From Kitasatospora indigofera (GTDB taxonomy: Bacteria; Actinomycetota; Actinomycetes; Streptomycetales; Streptomycetaceae), in the NCBI RefSeq assembly GCF_014655955.1, contig NZ_BNBO01000028.1, positions 41,258-105,257 of the forward strand: 64,000 nucleotides of DNA, read 5' to 3'. Within the stretch, counting starts at the first letter, position 1; each line of letters starts with the position of its first letter. Positions 8,753 through 17,248 of the stretch are shown here, in pieces. The notes under the pieces are model-generated. The model was not told where the DNA came from and searched no databases. It was given only the letters and a program-made list of their open reading frames with translations. A program made the position numbers and the translations under genes.

Positions 8753-8767
8753 GCCTGACGGTCAGGC
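8753..8767. promoter_or_regulatory. Perfect palindrome GCCTGAC-G-GTCAGGC
   Basis: Seven-base arms around one central base, 63 nt after the permease stop and about 100 nt before the DM13 gene. The loop is too short for an RNA hairpin, so an operator is likelier than a terminator. No regulator for it is visible nearby. Confidence 0.4.
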
Positions 8768-8870
8768 ATTGCCGAATCATTACGGCGACGCACGGCGGCC
8801 CCGGCGGCCGCCGTGCGCGGTGTATCCAGGGGCGGAGGCAGCATAGGGCTGCCTGCTCCTGGAGGCTGAG

Positions 8871-9500
8871 ATGTCCGCTCGCCCGTCGCCGTCCGCCCGC
8901 CGTCGTCGTCGCCGGTGGACGGTTCCGGTCGCCGTCCTCGTGCTGCTGGCCGGCGGCTTCGGCCTGTACCTCTTCGAGCCCTGGAAGGCGTTCACCAGCA
9001 CCAGGGTCGACGAGGCGCCGCCGGCCGCCGCCGCACCCCTCGCCACGCCGGCCGCCGCCGCACCCCTCGCCACGCCGGCCGCGGGCACCCCCGCCGGCGG
9101 CGCCGCGCTGCCGCCCTCGCCGCCCTCGCCGTCCCCGGCCGGGCCCGGGCCGGCCGAGGGGGCCGCCGGGGCCTTCCAGTCCGGCGAGCACCCCACCACC
9201 GGGACCGCCCGGCTGGTCCGTCTCGCCGACGGCAGTACGGTGCTGCGCCTGGAGGACCTGCGGACCTCCGAGGGCCCCGACGTGCGGGTCTACCTGTCGG
9301 CCGCGCCGGCGGCCCGGTCGAAGCTGGACACGCTGGGCGACGCCCCGGTCGAACTCGGGCGGCTGAAGGGGAACCTCGGCAACCAGAACTACGCGGTGCC
9401 GTCCGGCACCGATCTCACCCGCGTGCGCAGTGCGGTGATCTGGTGCGCGCGCTTCTCGGTGGGGTTCGGCGCGGCCGACCTGACGGCGTCGGCGCGGTAG
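8871..9500 (+). CDS. Membrane-anchored DM13-domain protein
   Basis: A 209-residue protein: an Arg-rich N-terminus, one membrane segment (about residues 16-36, TVPVAVLVLLAGGFGLYLF), a Pro/Ala-rich linker to residue 95, then a DM13 domain to the end. Diagnostic DM13 stretches are HPTTGTARLVRLADGS, VLRLEDLRTSEGPDVRVYL, LKGNLGNQNYAVP and AVIWCARFSVGFGAA, the last holding the conserved Cys proposed to take part in redox or electron-transfer chemistry. The domain would lie outside the cell. The linker contains an exact 27-bp tandem duplication (separate entry). Function in bacteria is not known. Confidence 0.87.
   Translation: MSARPSPSARRRRRRWTVPVAVLVLLAGGFGLYLFEPWKAFTSTRVDEAPPAAAAPLATPAAAAPLATPAAGTPAGGAALPPSPPSPSPAGPGPAEGAAGAFQSGEHPTTGTARLVRLADGSTVLRLEDLRTSEGPDVRVYLSAAPAARSKLDTLGDAPVELGRLKGNLGNQNYAVPSGTDLTRVRSAVIWCARFSVGFGAADLTASAR
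9024..9077 (+). repeat. Two exact 27-bp tandem copies inside the DM13 gene
   Basis: Bases 9024-9050 are repeated without change at 9051-9077. Each unit adds nine residues (AAAAPLATP) to the extracellular linker. Identity at every third base points to a recent duplication. Confidence 0.95.
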
Positions 9501-9633
9501 CGGGGCGGGCCCGGCGCGGGAGGGGAAGCCGGCCGGCCGGGGGCGTGTGCCGAGGATGATCACGGAGGGATAGGCTGCCGCACCGTCAGGTGCCGATCGG
9601 CCCCTGCGACCTACTTGAGGGGTGGAGAACGCC

Positions 9634-10428
9634 ATGATGGGACCGGCGCACGCGCTGTCCGGCGCAGCGGCCTGGCTGATGGCGGGGGCGGCATCGGCCG
9701 CGCTGGACCGGCCGATGCCTTGGCCCGTGCTACTCGCGGGCGCGCTGATCTGCGCCGGAGCGGCACTGGCCCCTGACCTGGACCACAAGGCCGCGACCAT
9801 ATCGCGGGCCTTCGGGCCCGTGTCGCGCACATTGTGCGAGGTGGTCGACAAGCTGTCGTACGCGGCCTACAAGTCGACCAGGGGGAAGGGCGACCCCCGG
9901 CGCAACGGCGGGCACCGCACGCTGACCCACACCTGGGTCTGGGCCGTGCTCTGCGGGGCCGGCGCCGCGGCTGTCGCCGTGTACGGGGGCCGCTGGGGCG
10001 TGCTCGCGGTGCTCTTCGTCCACATGGTGCTGGCCATCGAGGGCCTGCTCTGGCGGCACGCCCGGGCCTCCAGCGACGTGCTGGTCTGGCTGCTCGGCGC
10101 GGTCAGCGCCTGGATGCTCGCCGAGACCCTCGACAAGCCCGGCAACGGCTCCGGCTGGCTGTTCACCGAGCCCGGTCAGCAGTACCTGTGGATCGGCCTG
10201 CCGATCGTGCTGGGCGCGCTGGTGCACTGCCTCGGCGACGCGCTCACCGTCTCCGGCTGCCCGGTCCTGTGGCCGATCCCGATCGGACGCAAGCGCTGGT
10301 ACCCGATCGGCCCGCCGAAGGGGATGCGCTTCCGGGCCGGCAGCTGGGTGGAGATGAAGGTCCTGATGCCGGTCTTCATGGGGCTGGGCGGGGTCGCCGC
10401 GCTGGGCGCGCTCGGGTTCATCGGCTGA
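9634..10428 (+). CDS. YdjM-type membrane-bound metal-dependent hydrolase (DUF457)
   Basis: A 264-residue multi-helix membrane protein. The order of motifs matches the YdjM/LexA-regulated membrane hydrolase family: PAHALSGAAAW near the start, APDLDHKAAT (metal-binding Asp and His), GGHRTLTHTWVW and HCLGDALT. These residues are thought to bind a metal near the membrane face; the substrate, possibly a phospholipid, is unproven. I prefer ATG 9634, which has GAGGGGTGGAG at a good distance, over the in-frame GTG at 9622. A TAGGCT -10-like box lies at 9571-9576. The 3' end of the gene falls within a 31-bp tandem duplication. Confidence 0.85.
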   Translation: MMGPAHALSGAAAWLMAGAASAALDRPMPWPVLLAGALICAGAALAPDLDHKAATISRAFGPVSRTLCEVVDKLSYAAYKSTRGKGDPRRNGGHRTLTHTWVWAVLCGAGAAAVAVYGGRWGVLAVLFVHMVLAIEGLLWRHARASSDVLVWLLGAVSAWMLAETLDKPGNGSGWLFTEPGQQYLWIGLPIVLGALVHCLGDALTVSGCPVLWPIPIGRKRWYPIGPPKGMRFRAGSWVEMKVLMPVFMGLGGVAALGALGFIG

Positions 10429-10477
10429 GGTCCGAAAGGGCCGGACGTTCATCGGCCGAGGTCCGAAAGGGCCGGAC
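10416..10477. repeat. 31-bp tandem duplication across a stop codon, forming paired hairpins
   Basis: Bases 10416-10446 and 10447-10477 are adjacent copies differing at one position. Copy 1 contains the TGA stop of the membrane hydrolase gene; in copy 2 that codon is CGA. Each copy has a small GTCCG...CGGAC stem, extended to six pairs (GGTCCG/CGGACC) in copy 2. The duplication lies between converging genes and may double a weak terminator. Confidence 0.85.
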
Positions 10478-10482
10478 CGGGT

Positions 10483-11577
10483 TCAGCCTGGTTCCAGCAC
10501 GACCCACACCTGGCCCGGGTGGAAGGTCATCGGCTGCCCGGCGTACGAGAACGTGGTGCCGGTGTCCGGGCCGGGCCGGGACCAGGTGCTCTGGTAGGCC
10601 CGGCCGTCCCGGAGGACCACCGCCTCGCCGCTGCCCACCGTCGGGGAGAAGGGCACCAGGCGGCCGGCGGAGTCCCGGAGCCCGAGCGGCGAGGGGCGTA
10701 CGTCCACCCGCTGCACCACGACGGTCGGCGCCCCCGCCTGCCCGCCGTCCGTCGTCCGGGCCGGTCGGCCGTCCAGCGCCACCAGGTACCTGCCGGTGGC
10801 CGCGGACCAGCTGAAGGTGAACGAGGCGGCCGGCATCCGCGCGGTGAAGCTGTCGGCCGGCACGCCGCCGGCCGGCGGGTCGCCGAACCGGAAGCCGATG
10901 TCCCGGGCCGTGGCCGCGTCCGGCGAGGCGCGCAGGATGCCGGAGGGCACCACGTACTCGTTGTAGGGCGCGGGCCTGGACGTGCCGCGGAAGAAGGAGC
11001 CGTTCTGCTGCGGGGATCGGTTGAGGACGTCGGCGCGGTCGAGCACCGGCAGGAACCTGCTCTGCGCCCCGGAGTACACGAAGGCCGCCCTCCCGTACTG
11101 CTGGAGCAGTTCGAGGTCGCTCTCCCGGGCGCTGCGGACCGGGCCGACGGTGTCGCCCGGTGGCAGGTGGCCGGAGTCGTAGACCGCCAGGAACCGCGAG
11201 ATGCCGCCCTCGACCTCGATCGCGTAGACCACGTCCGCCGCGTTCAGGCCGGTCTGCGGGCGCGCGTTCACGATGTTGTCGATCTTCACGGCGATGATCC
11301 GGCCCGTCCCGCCGGGGAGCCCGGTCAGCGGCGAGACCGCTGCTCCGGAGGCCCCCGGGCCGGGCGACGCCGAGGAGGTGCCGGGTGGTGCGGAGGTGTC
11401 GGGCGGGCCGGTGGGAACAGCTGGTGGGCCGGTGCCCGCCGGGAGTGGTGACGGGCCGCCGGCCAGGGTGAGCACCACCGCCAGGGCGACGGCCGCCCCG
11501 GCGAGCAGGACGGCGCCGACCCGGTGGGCTAGGGGGAGGGACCGCCAGCCGCCCAGGACGCGTTCGAGGACCTTCAT
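10483..11577 (-). CDS. DUF3048 (YerB-like) membrane-anchored protein
   Basis: A 364-residue protein with one N-terminal membrane segment (VGAVLLAGAAVALAVVLTLA), a Pro/Ser/Gly-rich linker, and the two DUF3048 domains. Clear DUF3048 features are SPLTGLPG, IAVKIDNIVNARPQTGLNAADVVYA with 'EVEGGISRFLAVY', GPVRSARESDLELL and FFRGTSR. The domains would be extracellular. YerB homologues have no established biochemical role. ATG 11577 follows GGAGGTGACC; no other gene shares its transcript. Its stop faces the membrane hydrolase stop. Confidence 0.88.
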   Translation of the reverse strand: MKVLERVLGGWRSLPLAHRVGAVLLAGAAVALAVVLTLAGGPSPLPAGTGPPAVPTGPPDTSAPPGTSSASPGPGASGAAVSPLTGLPGGTGRIIAVKIDNIVNARPQTGLNAADVVYAIEVEGGISRFLAVYDSGHLPPGDTVGPVRSARESDLELLQQYGRAAFVYSGAQSRFLPVLDRADVLNRSPQQNGSFFRGTSRPAPYNEYVVPSGILRASPDAATARDIGFRFGDPPAGGVPADSFTARMPAASFTFSWSAATGRYLVALDGRPARTTDGGQAGAPTVVVQRVDVRPSPLGLRDSAGRLVPFSPTVGSGEAVVLRDGRAYQSTWSRPGPDTGTTFSYAGQPMTFHPGQVWVVLEPG

Positions 11578-11894
11578 CTGCACGGTCACCTCCGGGCAGC
11601 GGCGACGGATCGCGGGCGGGGCTGCCGCTGGTCCGGGTCGCTGTACCTGGGAAGACGAAACGGGCGTCCCGGGTGGTTCCGCTTCCTTCGGGGCCGCCGA
11701 TCTCGGGCGCCCGTGCCCCCGCCCGTGCCGTCGCCCGTGCCGTCGCCCGTGCCGTCGCCGGCGGTGTGCCCGGTGCGAAGGCTCCGGTCCGGGGCAAGCA
11801 GGCAGGCGGTGCGGGGGCGCCGGGGCGGCGGCCGCGCGCCCTCCTGCACCCCGTCGGCGCCCGGCGGGGCTAAGCTGGGCGAAGTTGTGAAGGC

Positions 11895-12053
11895 ACCTCG
11901 TTCGGTGAGGCGTCGCCACGGACACAGGCCACTGACCCCACGACGTCGAGAGACGCCCAGGTTCAGGACAGGTCTCCCCGGCCTAAGGGGTGACCCCAAG
12001 TGGCTGCACCGCTCGGGTGCTACGCCGTGGCGTGCCAAAGCTCTGACGAGTTC
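11895..12053 (+). promoter_or_regulatory. M-box (ykoK) magnesium-sensing riboswitch
   Basis: The sequence carries the ordered conserved blocks of the M-box: CTCGTTCGGTGAGGCG (11897-11912), ACGGACACAGGCCACTGACC, GACGTCGAGAGACGCC (11942-11957), a GGTTCAGGACAG block, CCTAAGGGGTGA, and the closing GCCAAAGCTCTGACGAG (12034-12050). CTCG at 11897 can pair with CGAG at 12047 to close helix P1. M-box RNAs bind several Mg2+ ions and shut down magnesium-transporter expression when Mg2+ is plentiful. The next gene is a CorA transporter, as expected. The aptamer is followed by about 370 bases of leader before CorA. Confidence 0.95.
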
Positions 12054-12054
12054 A

Positions 12055-12132
12055 GGGGTGCCGGCCCGTCTCCCGGCGCACCTGTGCGCGCGGGCGGCGG
12101 GGCCTCCCCTGAGAGCCTCGCTCCGGCACCCC
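12055..12132 (+). promoter_or_regulatory. Candidate expression platform of the M-box leader
   Basis: GGGGTGCCGG (12055-12064), directly after the aptamer, is perfectly complementary to CCGGCACCCC (12123-12132). Inside this long stem lies GCGCAC-CT-GTGCGC (12076-12089). No T-run follows, so it may act by intrinsic pausing, Rho access, or control of the ribosome site at 12151 just downstream, rather than as a classic terminator. The pairing is seen; its role is inference. Confidence 0.5.
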
Positions 12133-12165
12133 GTGACAGTGCCCGACGGCAGGGAGGTGAGAGCG

Positions 12166-12282
12166 GTGGAGTCCAGTAGTCCGGGCCGAAGTCGGCCCCG
12201 CCCCGGCACGTGCACCGTTCCGCCCCGCATCGCGCGCCCGTCCCCGTCCGCCCTCCGGCCCTCCCGCACCGTCCGGCGCTGA
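12166..12282 (+). CDS. Possible Pro/Ser/Arg-rich leader peptide (38 aa) in the corA 5' region
   Basis: GTG 12166 is preceded by AGGGAGG (12151-12157, 8 nt spacing) and opens a 38-codon frame ending at 12282, 137 bases before CorA. The peptide starts MESSSPGRSRPRPG and holds 8 Pro, about 9 Arg and 8 Ser. In Salmonella, the Pro-rich mgtL peptide in the mgtA leader couples translation speed at Pro codons to magnesium-transporter transcription; the position here is similar. An in-frame GTG at 12157 overlaps the ribosome site and is less likely. High GC makes Pro/Arg/Ser-rich frames common, so this needs codon-level evidence. Confidence 0.35.
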   Translation: MESSSPGRSRPRPGTCTVPPRIARPSPSALRPSRTVRR

Positions 12283-12419
12283 CCGCGCCCGGCCGGCGGA
12301 GGGTGCCCGGGCGGGCGCCGGACGGTGGCGGCGCTGCCCCGCCGGTGTCCGGCGCCGTCTGCCGCAGGGCGGGCCGTGCCCGGGTTCCCGGCGGACACCC
12401 ACCTGTGGAGGTTCCCGCC

Positions 12420-13589
12420 ATGTCCGACTGGCGTGTGCGCGCCGTGCGCGCGAGCAAGCGACCGTTCTCCCGCCCCGCCGCCGGGGAGGCCGGCGGGCCA
12501 CCCGCGCCCGCACCTGAGCACTCGATGGACCCGAGGCCGGAGCCCAAGGCGGACACCGTCTCGCTGGAGCGCTCCGTGGTGGACGCCGCCGTCTACCGGG
12601 CCGGCCGCCGGACCGGGATCCCGGCCACCCTGGCGGACATCTACCGTGAGTTGCCCGGCAAGCCCGGCACCATGGCCTGGATCGGCCTGTTCCGCCCGGC
12701 GGACGCCCAACTGCTGGAGGCCGCGGAGCGGTTCGGCCTGCACGAGCTGGCCGTCGAGGACGCCATCGTGGCCCACCAGCGTCCCAAGCTGGAGCGCTAC
12801 GGCGACACCCTGTTCGTCGTCCTGCGCGCCGCCCGCTACCTCGACGACGTCGAGGAGGTGGACTTCGGGGAGATCCACCTCTTCGTCGGGCCCGACTTCG
12901 TGCTGACCGTCCGCCACTCCCAGTCCCCGGACCTGTCCGCGGTGCGCCGGCGGCTGGAGGACGACCCCGAACTGCTCGCCCTCGGGCCCGAGGCCGTCCT
13001 GTACGCCGTCCTGGACGCCGTGGTCGACGGCTACGCGCCGGTGATCGCCGGGCTCCAGCACGACATCGACGAGATCGAGACGGAGGTCTTCGGCGGCGAC
13101 CCCAAGGTCTCCCGGCGCATCTACGAACTCTCACGCGAGGTCATCGAGTTCCAGCGGGCCACCCGGCCGCTGCTGGACATCATGAAGAACCTGGAGGCCG
13201 GTTTCGGCAAGTACGGCACCGACGGGGAGCTCCAGCGCTACCTGCGCGACGTCGCGGACCACGCCACCTACGCCGCCGAGCGGGTGGACGGCTTCCGGCA
13301 GATGCTGCAGAACATCCTCACCGTCAACGCCACCCTGGTCTCGCAGGCCCAGAACGAGGAGATGAAGCAGCTCGCCGAGGCCGGGCACGCCCAGAACGAC
13401 GAGATCAAGAAGATCTCCGCCTGGGCGGCCATCCTGTTCGCGCCGACCCTGATCGGCACCGTCTACGGGATGAACTTCGAGACCATGCCGGAACTGCGAT
13501 GGGTCTTCGGCTACCCCTTCGCGATCGGGTTGATGGGGCTGGTCTGCGCGGGGCTGTACGTGGTCTTCAAGCGACGCGACTGGCTGTAG
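12420..13589 (+). CDS. corA: CorA-family magnesium/cobalt transporter
   Basis: A 389-residue protein. Residues 1-50 are a variable Pro-rich extension; residues 60-330 are the cytoplasmic funnel with long helices (QHDIDEIETEVFGG, IYELSREVIEFQRAT, MLQNILTVNATLVSQAQNEEMK); two C-terminal helices follow, with the hallmark YGMNFETMPE loop between them (GMN selects hydrated Mg2+), and the basic tail KRRDWL. It works as a pentamer in the plasma membrane. ATG 12420 follows GGAGG. The gene sits behind an M-box riboswitch, so it should be induced when Mg2+ falls. Confidence 0.95.
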   Translation: MSDWRVRAVRASKRPFSRPAAGEAGGPPAPAPEHSMDPRPEPKADTVSLERSVVDAAVYRAGRRTGIPATLADIYRELPGKPGTMAWIGLFRPADAQLLEAAERFGLHELAVEDAIVAHQRPKLERYGDTLFVVLRAARYLDDVEEVDFGEIHLFVGPDFVLTVRHSQSPDLSAVRRRLEDDPELLALGPEAVLYAVLDAVVDGYAPVIAGLQHDIDEIETEVFGGDPKVSRRIYELSREVIEFQRATRPLLDIMKNLEAGFGKYGTDGELQRYLRDVADHATYAAERVDGFRQMLQNILTVNATLVSQAQNEEMKQLAEAGHAQNDEIKKISAWAAILFAPTLIGTVYGMNFETMPELRWVFGYPFAIGLMGLVCAGLYVVFKRRDWL

Positions 13590-13596
13590 CCCGGCC

Positions 13597-14040
13597 TCAC
13601 CAGCACCGCCGGCGGGGCGTGGGCGCGGTCGCGGGCGCGGCCTCGGGGGCCGGGGGCCGGCGGTACGGGAGCCGGGCGTGGACGGTCTTGCCGCTGCCCG
13701 GGTCGAGCGTGACCCGGACCGGCCCGCAGAGCGTGGCCACCAGGTGCAGTCCCAGGCCGCCGGTGCCCGCGCCCGGATCGGGGAGCCGGGGCAGCGGAAG
13801 GGTGCGGCTGGGGTCGGAGACCGCGATGTCGACGGCGTCCGGCAGCAGGGCGAGATCCAGCGTGCCGGCTCCGCCCGCGTGCCGGACGGCGTTCGTGACC
13901 GGCTCGCTGACCACCAGAAGCAGGTCGTCCCGCTCCTGCGGCCGCCCCGGACGGACCTGGTCGAAGGAGCGGCCGACGGCCGACCGCACCTCTCGGCCGA
14001 CGTACTGACGGCCCGTCGGCAGGGCGACGCGGCGCGCCAC
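13597..14040 (-). CDS. RsbW-like ATP-binding protein (anti-sigma/HATPase_c_2)
   Basis: A 147-residue GHKL ATPase. VVSEPVTNAVRHAG is the N-box, VDIAVSDPS the G1 box and GTGGLGLHLVATL the G2 lid. This is the size and layout of the many stand-alone serine-kinase or anti-sigma ATPases of streptomycetes, which bind sigma factors or phosphorylate anti-anti-sigma proteins. The start is GTG 14040, with only a weak ribosome site. No anti-sigma antagonist lies next to it; the two SpoIIE phosphatases elsewhere in the window are possible partners of the same type of network. It converges on corA with 7 bases between stops. Confidence 0.85.
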   Translation of the reverse strand: MARRVALPTGRQYVGREVRSAVGRSFDQVRPGRPQERDDLLLVVSEPVTNAVRHAGGAGTLDLALLPDAVDIAVSDPSRTLPLPRLPDPGAGTGGLGLHLVATLCGPVRVTLDPGSGKTVHARLPYRRPPAPEAAPATAPTPRRRCW

Positions 14041-14185
14041 GGTCAGGTGCCCTCGGGCGGCCAGGGTCGCGACCCCGCTCCGCCCCCCGGGGGGCGCCGT
14101 CCGTCGGTCCCCCAGGGGGTGGGCGCCGCCGGTCCCGACGGGTCGTCAAGCCGTGTCAGGGGCGCCGCCCTTCGGGGGCAGGCCG

Positions 14186-16045
14186 TCAGGCGCCGCGCGG
14201 GACGGTGCGGATGATGCCGCCCTTGACGTCGGCCGAGAGGTAGCCGCCGCCGTAGTCGTCGGACAGGTAGACGGCGATCGACGGCTTCTCCTCGATGATC
14301 TCCGGTCCGATGATCAGGTAGCGGCTGGTCGGGTTGGCCACGTTCAGGGTCTGCTCGGCCTTCTTGATCAGGTCCGGCAGGATGTCCCAGTTGTAGAGCT
14401 GCAGGTCGGCCAGCTTGTCACGGGAGGTCAGCGTGGCGCCCGGGGTGCGGGTCGTCTTCCCGTCACGGTAGGTGATCCGGTCGTAGACCTTGGGGTCCGA
14501 GGCGGTGGGGGCCTCCGCGATGGCGTACTCGGGGTAGACGACCAGCCGCTTGATCTTGGTGCCGGACATCAGCGGGCGGATCGCGTCGATGGTGGCCCGG
14601 ACGCCGTCCGGGGTGAGCAGGTTCTGCTTGCCGGCCGGCGGGGCCGCGGGCTGGCCGGTGGGCGTGGGGGTGCTGTCGGTGGCGGCGGTGGGCGAGGTTC
14701 CGGTGCCCGGCGTACCCGAGGCGGTGTTGGCGGGGGCCGTGTTGCGGGGCGAGGCGTGGTTGATCGTGCCCGGCCGCATCGTCCAGGCCAGCACGCCGGT
14801 CAGGCAGACCGCGACGACCGAGAGGGTCACGACCGCGCCGCGGCGGCGCCGGCGGGCGGGCACCGGCGGCCGTCCGGGCCCGGTCGGCCCCTCCGGCACG
14901 AGGTCGTGCGGCGGGCCCGCGTACGGGTTGTTCCCGTACGGGTGGCCCGCGGTGGGCCCGGTGTCGAACGGCCGGGCACCGTACGGGCCCGCGTCGTACG
15001 GCCGGACGTCGTGGGCCCCGCTGTCGTAGGGCGCGCCGCCGGGCGCGCCGGCGTAGGGCTGGCCCGGCTGGGCGGGGTACGCCCCGCCGGGCTGCCCGCC
15101 GGGGTGGGGGTGTGCGGGGGTGAGCGGTCCGGTGAAGTACTGCGGGGTCTCGACCGGTGCCGGTGCGCCGCCGAAGCCCGCGACCGGGGTGCCCGGGGCC
15201 GGCGTGCCGGACTCGGCCGCGGCGAGGATCCGGTCGATCGTCCCGGCGTCCGGCCGTTGCGCGGGGTTCCTGGCGAGCATGGCGGAGAGCAGCCCGCCCA
15301 ACTGCCCGGAGTTGACCGGTGGCGGCAGCGGCTCGTCCAGCACCGCCGCGAGGGTGGCCAGCGAGGTGGCCCGGCGCAGCGGGTGGTGGCCCTCGACGGC
15401 CACGTAGAGCATCATCCCGAGCGACCACAGGTCGGAGGCCGGGTTGCCCTCCTCGCCGCGGATCCGTTCGGGGGCGATGTACTCCGGCGAGCCGATCAGC
15501 GAACCCGTCGCGGTCAGCGCGGTCGCGTCGTGCATCGCCGCGATGCCGAAGTCGGTCAGTACGGGGGTGCCGTCGGTGCGCAGCAGGACGTTGGCGGGCT
15601 TCACGTCGCGGTGCTGGATGCCCGCGGCGTGCGCGGCGCGCAGGGCGGCCAGTACGCCGCGGCCCGTCCTGGCCGCCTCCGGCACGCCGAGCGGCCCCTG
15701 GGCCAGCCGGTCGGCGAGGCTGCCGCCGGTCACCAGCTCCATCACCAGCCAGGGGTGGGCGTGCTCGGCGCTGTCCACGATGTGGTGGATGACCGCGACG
15801 TTCGGGTGCTGCAGCCGGGCGAGGGCGCGCGCCTCGCGCAGCACCCGCTCGCGGGTCTCGCGCGCCGCCGTCGGGTCGGCGGCCTCCGTCGCGGGGTCGA
15901 GCGCGCGGACCTCCTTGAGCGCCACCTCACGGTGCAGGGCGTTGTCGCGGGCGCGCCAGACCAGCCCCATGCCACCGCCGCCGAGACGTTGCAGCAGTTC
16001 GAAGCGGCCGTCGATGAGCCGCGTTTCCGGCCCCCCAGAGTTCAT
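14186..16045 (-). CDS. PknB-type membrane Ser/Thr protein kinase
   Basis: A 619-residue kinase. Residues 15-275 are the catalytic domain: glycine loop LGGGGMGLVW, Lys44 in VALKEV, HRDVKPAN with Asp147, DFG at 165-167, and APE near 191. A Pro/Gly/Tyr-rich linker (280-400) leads to a membrane helix at about 404-423 and an extracellular C-terminal domain of about 190 residues that lacks PASTA repeats and matches nothing I know; it would be the sensor. I chose the second ATG (16045) because TACGAT stands exactly 7 nt upstream, which fits a leaderless transcript; an in-frame ATG lies at 16054. No ribosome site is seen for either. Confidence 0.88.
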   Translation of the reverse strand: MNSGGPETRLIDGRFELLQRLGGGGMGLVWRARDNALHREVALKEVRALDPATEAADPTAARETRERVLREARALARLQHPNVAVIHHIVDSAEHAHPWLVMELVTGGSLADRLAQGPLGVPEAARTGRGVLAALRAAHAAGIQHRDVKPANVLLRTDGTPVLTDFGIAAMHDATALTATGSLIGSPEYIAPERIRGEEGNPASDLWSLGMMLYVAVEGHHPLRRATSLATLAAVLDEPLPPPVNSGQLGGLLSAMLARNPAQRPDAGTIDRILAAAESGTPAPGTPVAGFGGAPAPVETPQYFTGPLTPAHPHPGGQPGGAYPAQPGQPYAGAPGGAPYDSGAHDVRPYDAGPYGARPFDTGPTAGHPYGNNPYAGPPHDLVPEGPTGPGRPPVPARRRRRGAVVTLSVVAVCLTGVLAWTMRPGTINHASPRNTAPANTASGTPGTGTSPTAATDSTPTPTGQPAAPPAGKQNLLTPDGVRATIDAIRPLMSGTKIKRLVVYPEYAIAEAPTASDPKVYDRITYRDGKTTRTPGATLTSRDKLADLQLYNWDILPDLIKKAEQTLNVANPTSRYLIIGPEIIEEKPSIAVYLSDDYGGGYLSADVKGGIIRTVPRGA

Positions 16046-16222
16046 GACGGTCATCGTAGGAGACGGGAGTGACGTCCGTGCGCCACGGTGGTCCCGCCGG
16101 GACCGGCCGGACGGCGGCGGCCGGGCCGGCGCACCTGCCGGACGGCGCCCGGGACGGCCCGCGGGCGACGCGCCGCCCGCCGCGGGCGCCACCGGCCGGG
16201 GCCGGTCCGTAGGATCCTGCGC
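16046..16222. promoter_or_regulatory. Divergent promoters with two leaderless-type -10 boxes
   Basis: On the plus strand TAGGAT (16210-16215) is followed by 7 nt and the ATG of the YdcF gene. On the minus strand TACGAT (16058-16053) is followed by 7 nt and the ATG of the kinase gene. In both cases transcription would start at the A of the ATG, giving leaderless mRNAs, and neither gene has a good ribosome site. Confidence 0.6.
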
Positions 16223-17227
16223 ATGCCCGCCTATCTGCTGTCCATCGCCTTCCTGCTGCTCTTCGCCGTCGGTATGCGGCGGGACCGGCGCCGGTTCGGC
16301 AACGCGGTCCTGCTCGGCCTGTCCGTCTTCTTCCTGGCGGCCGGCCTGTTCGGCGAGCTGGCCCGGCTGCCCGACGGCCTGGTGGACGCAGTGCTGGTGG
16401 TGATCCCGGCCGCGGCCGGGCTCGGTCTGGTGGCGTCGGCGGTCTTCCTGGTGGCGAACGGGGTGACGATGGTCCGGCAGGAGGGCGGCCGGCTGCCCAA
16501 CCTGCTCTCGCTGACGGCGGGGCTGGCGATCCTGGTCCTGATCGCGCTGCTGCTCGCCGCGGTGCACTTCGACTCGCGGGCGCTACGGGCCGTCGCCGGG
16601 GGCAGTCTGCTGGTCGCCGGGTACCTCGGCTTCCTGTTCCTCTGCTTCCTGGGCTACGCCTTCCTCTACGGACGGCTGACGGTGCGCCGGGACGTCGACT
16701 TCGTGCTGGTGCTGGGCGCGGGCCTGGTCGACGGCGACCAGGTGCCGCCGCTGCTGGCCAGCCGGCTGGAGCGGGCGTACGGCATCTACCGGGTGCAGGC
16801 CGCCCGGGGGCGGCCGCCGACGATGCTCGTCTCCGGCGGCAAGGGCAGCGACGAGCGGGTCTCGGAGGCGCAGGCGATGGCCGGCCACCTGGAGGCCCTG
16901 GGGTGTCCGGCGGAGCGGATCGAGCAGGAGGACCGCTCGCGCAGCACCGAGGAGAACCTGGAGTTCAGCAAGGTGCTGATGGAGCGGCACGGGACGCCCT
17001 ACCGCTGCGTGGTGGTCACCAACACCTTCCACGTCTTCCGCTCCGCGGTCACCGCCCGCCGGGCGGGGGTGCCGGGCCACGTCCTGGGTGCGCACACCGC
17101 GCCGTACTACCGGCCGAGCGCGACGATCCGCGAGTTCGTCGCGGTGCTCGCGCTGTACGGGCGGCTCAACGCGGGGGTCTGCGTGCTGCTGGCCGTGCTC
17201 GGTGTGCTGGCCGGCTGGGCGTCCTGA
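16223..17227 (+). CDS. YdcF/SanA-like membrane protein (DUF218)
   Basis: A 334-residue protein with about five hydrophobic helices in the first 155 residues, then a DUF218 domain: DFVLVLGAGLVDGDQVPPLLASRL, MLVSGGKGSDERVSEAQAM, EDRSRSTEENLEFS and VVVTNTFHVFRS are the family blocks, and a last helix ends the chain. DUF218 proteins affect cell-envelope integrity or vancomycin sensitivity in some bacteria, but no reaction is established. It is transcribed away from the kinase, apparently leaderless. Tandem repeats and a terminator follow. Confidence 0.87.
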   Translation: MPAYLLSIAFLLLFAVGMRRDRRRFGNAVLLGLSVFFLAAGLFGELARLPDGLVDAVLVVIPAAAGLGLVASAVFLVANGVTMVRQEGGRLPNLLSLTAGLAILVLIALLLAAVHFDSRALRAVAGGSLLVAGYLGFLFLCFLGYAFLYGRLTVRRDVDFVLVLGAGLVDGDQVPPLLASRLERAYGIYRVQAARGRPPTMLVSGGKGSDERVSEAQAMAGHLEALGCPAERIEQEDRSRSTEENLEFSKVLMERHGTPYRCVVVTNTFHVFRSAVTARRAGVPGHVLGAHTAPYYRPSATIREFVAVLALYGRLNAGVCVLLAVLGVLAGWAS

Positions 17228-17248
17228 CGGGGGGCACGCCCCGGTCCC

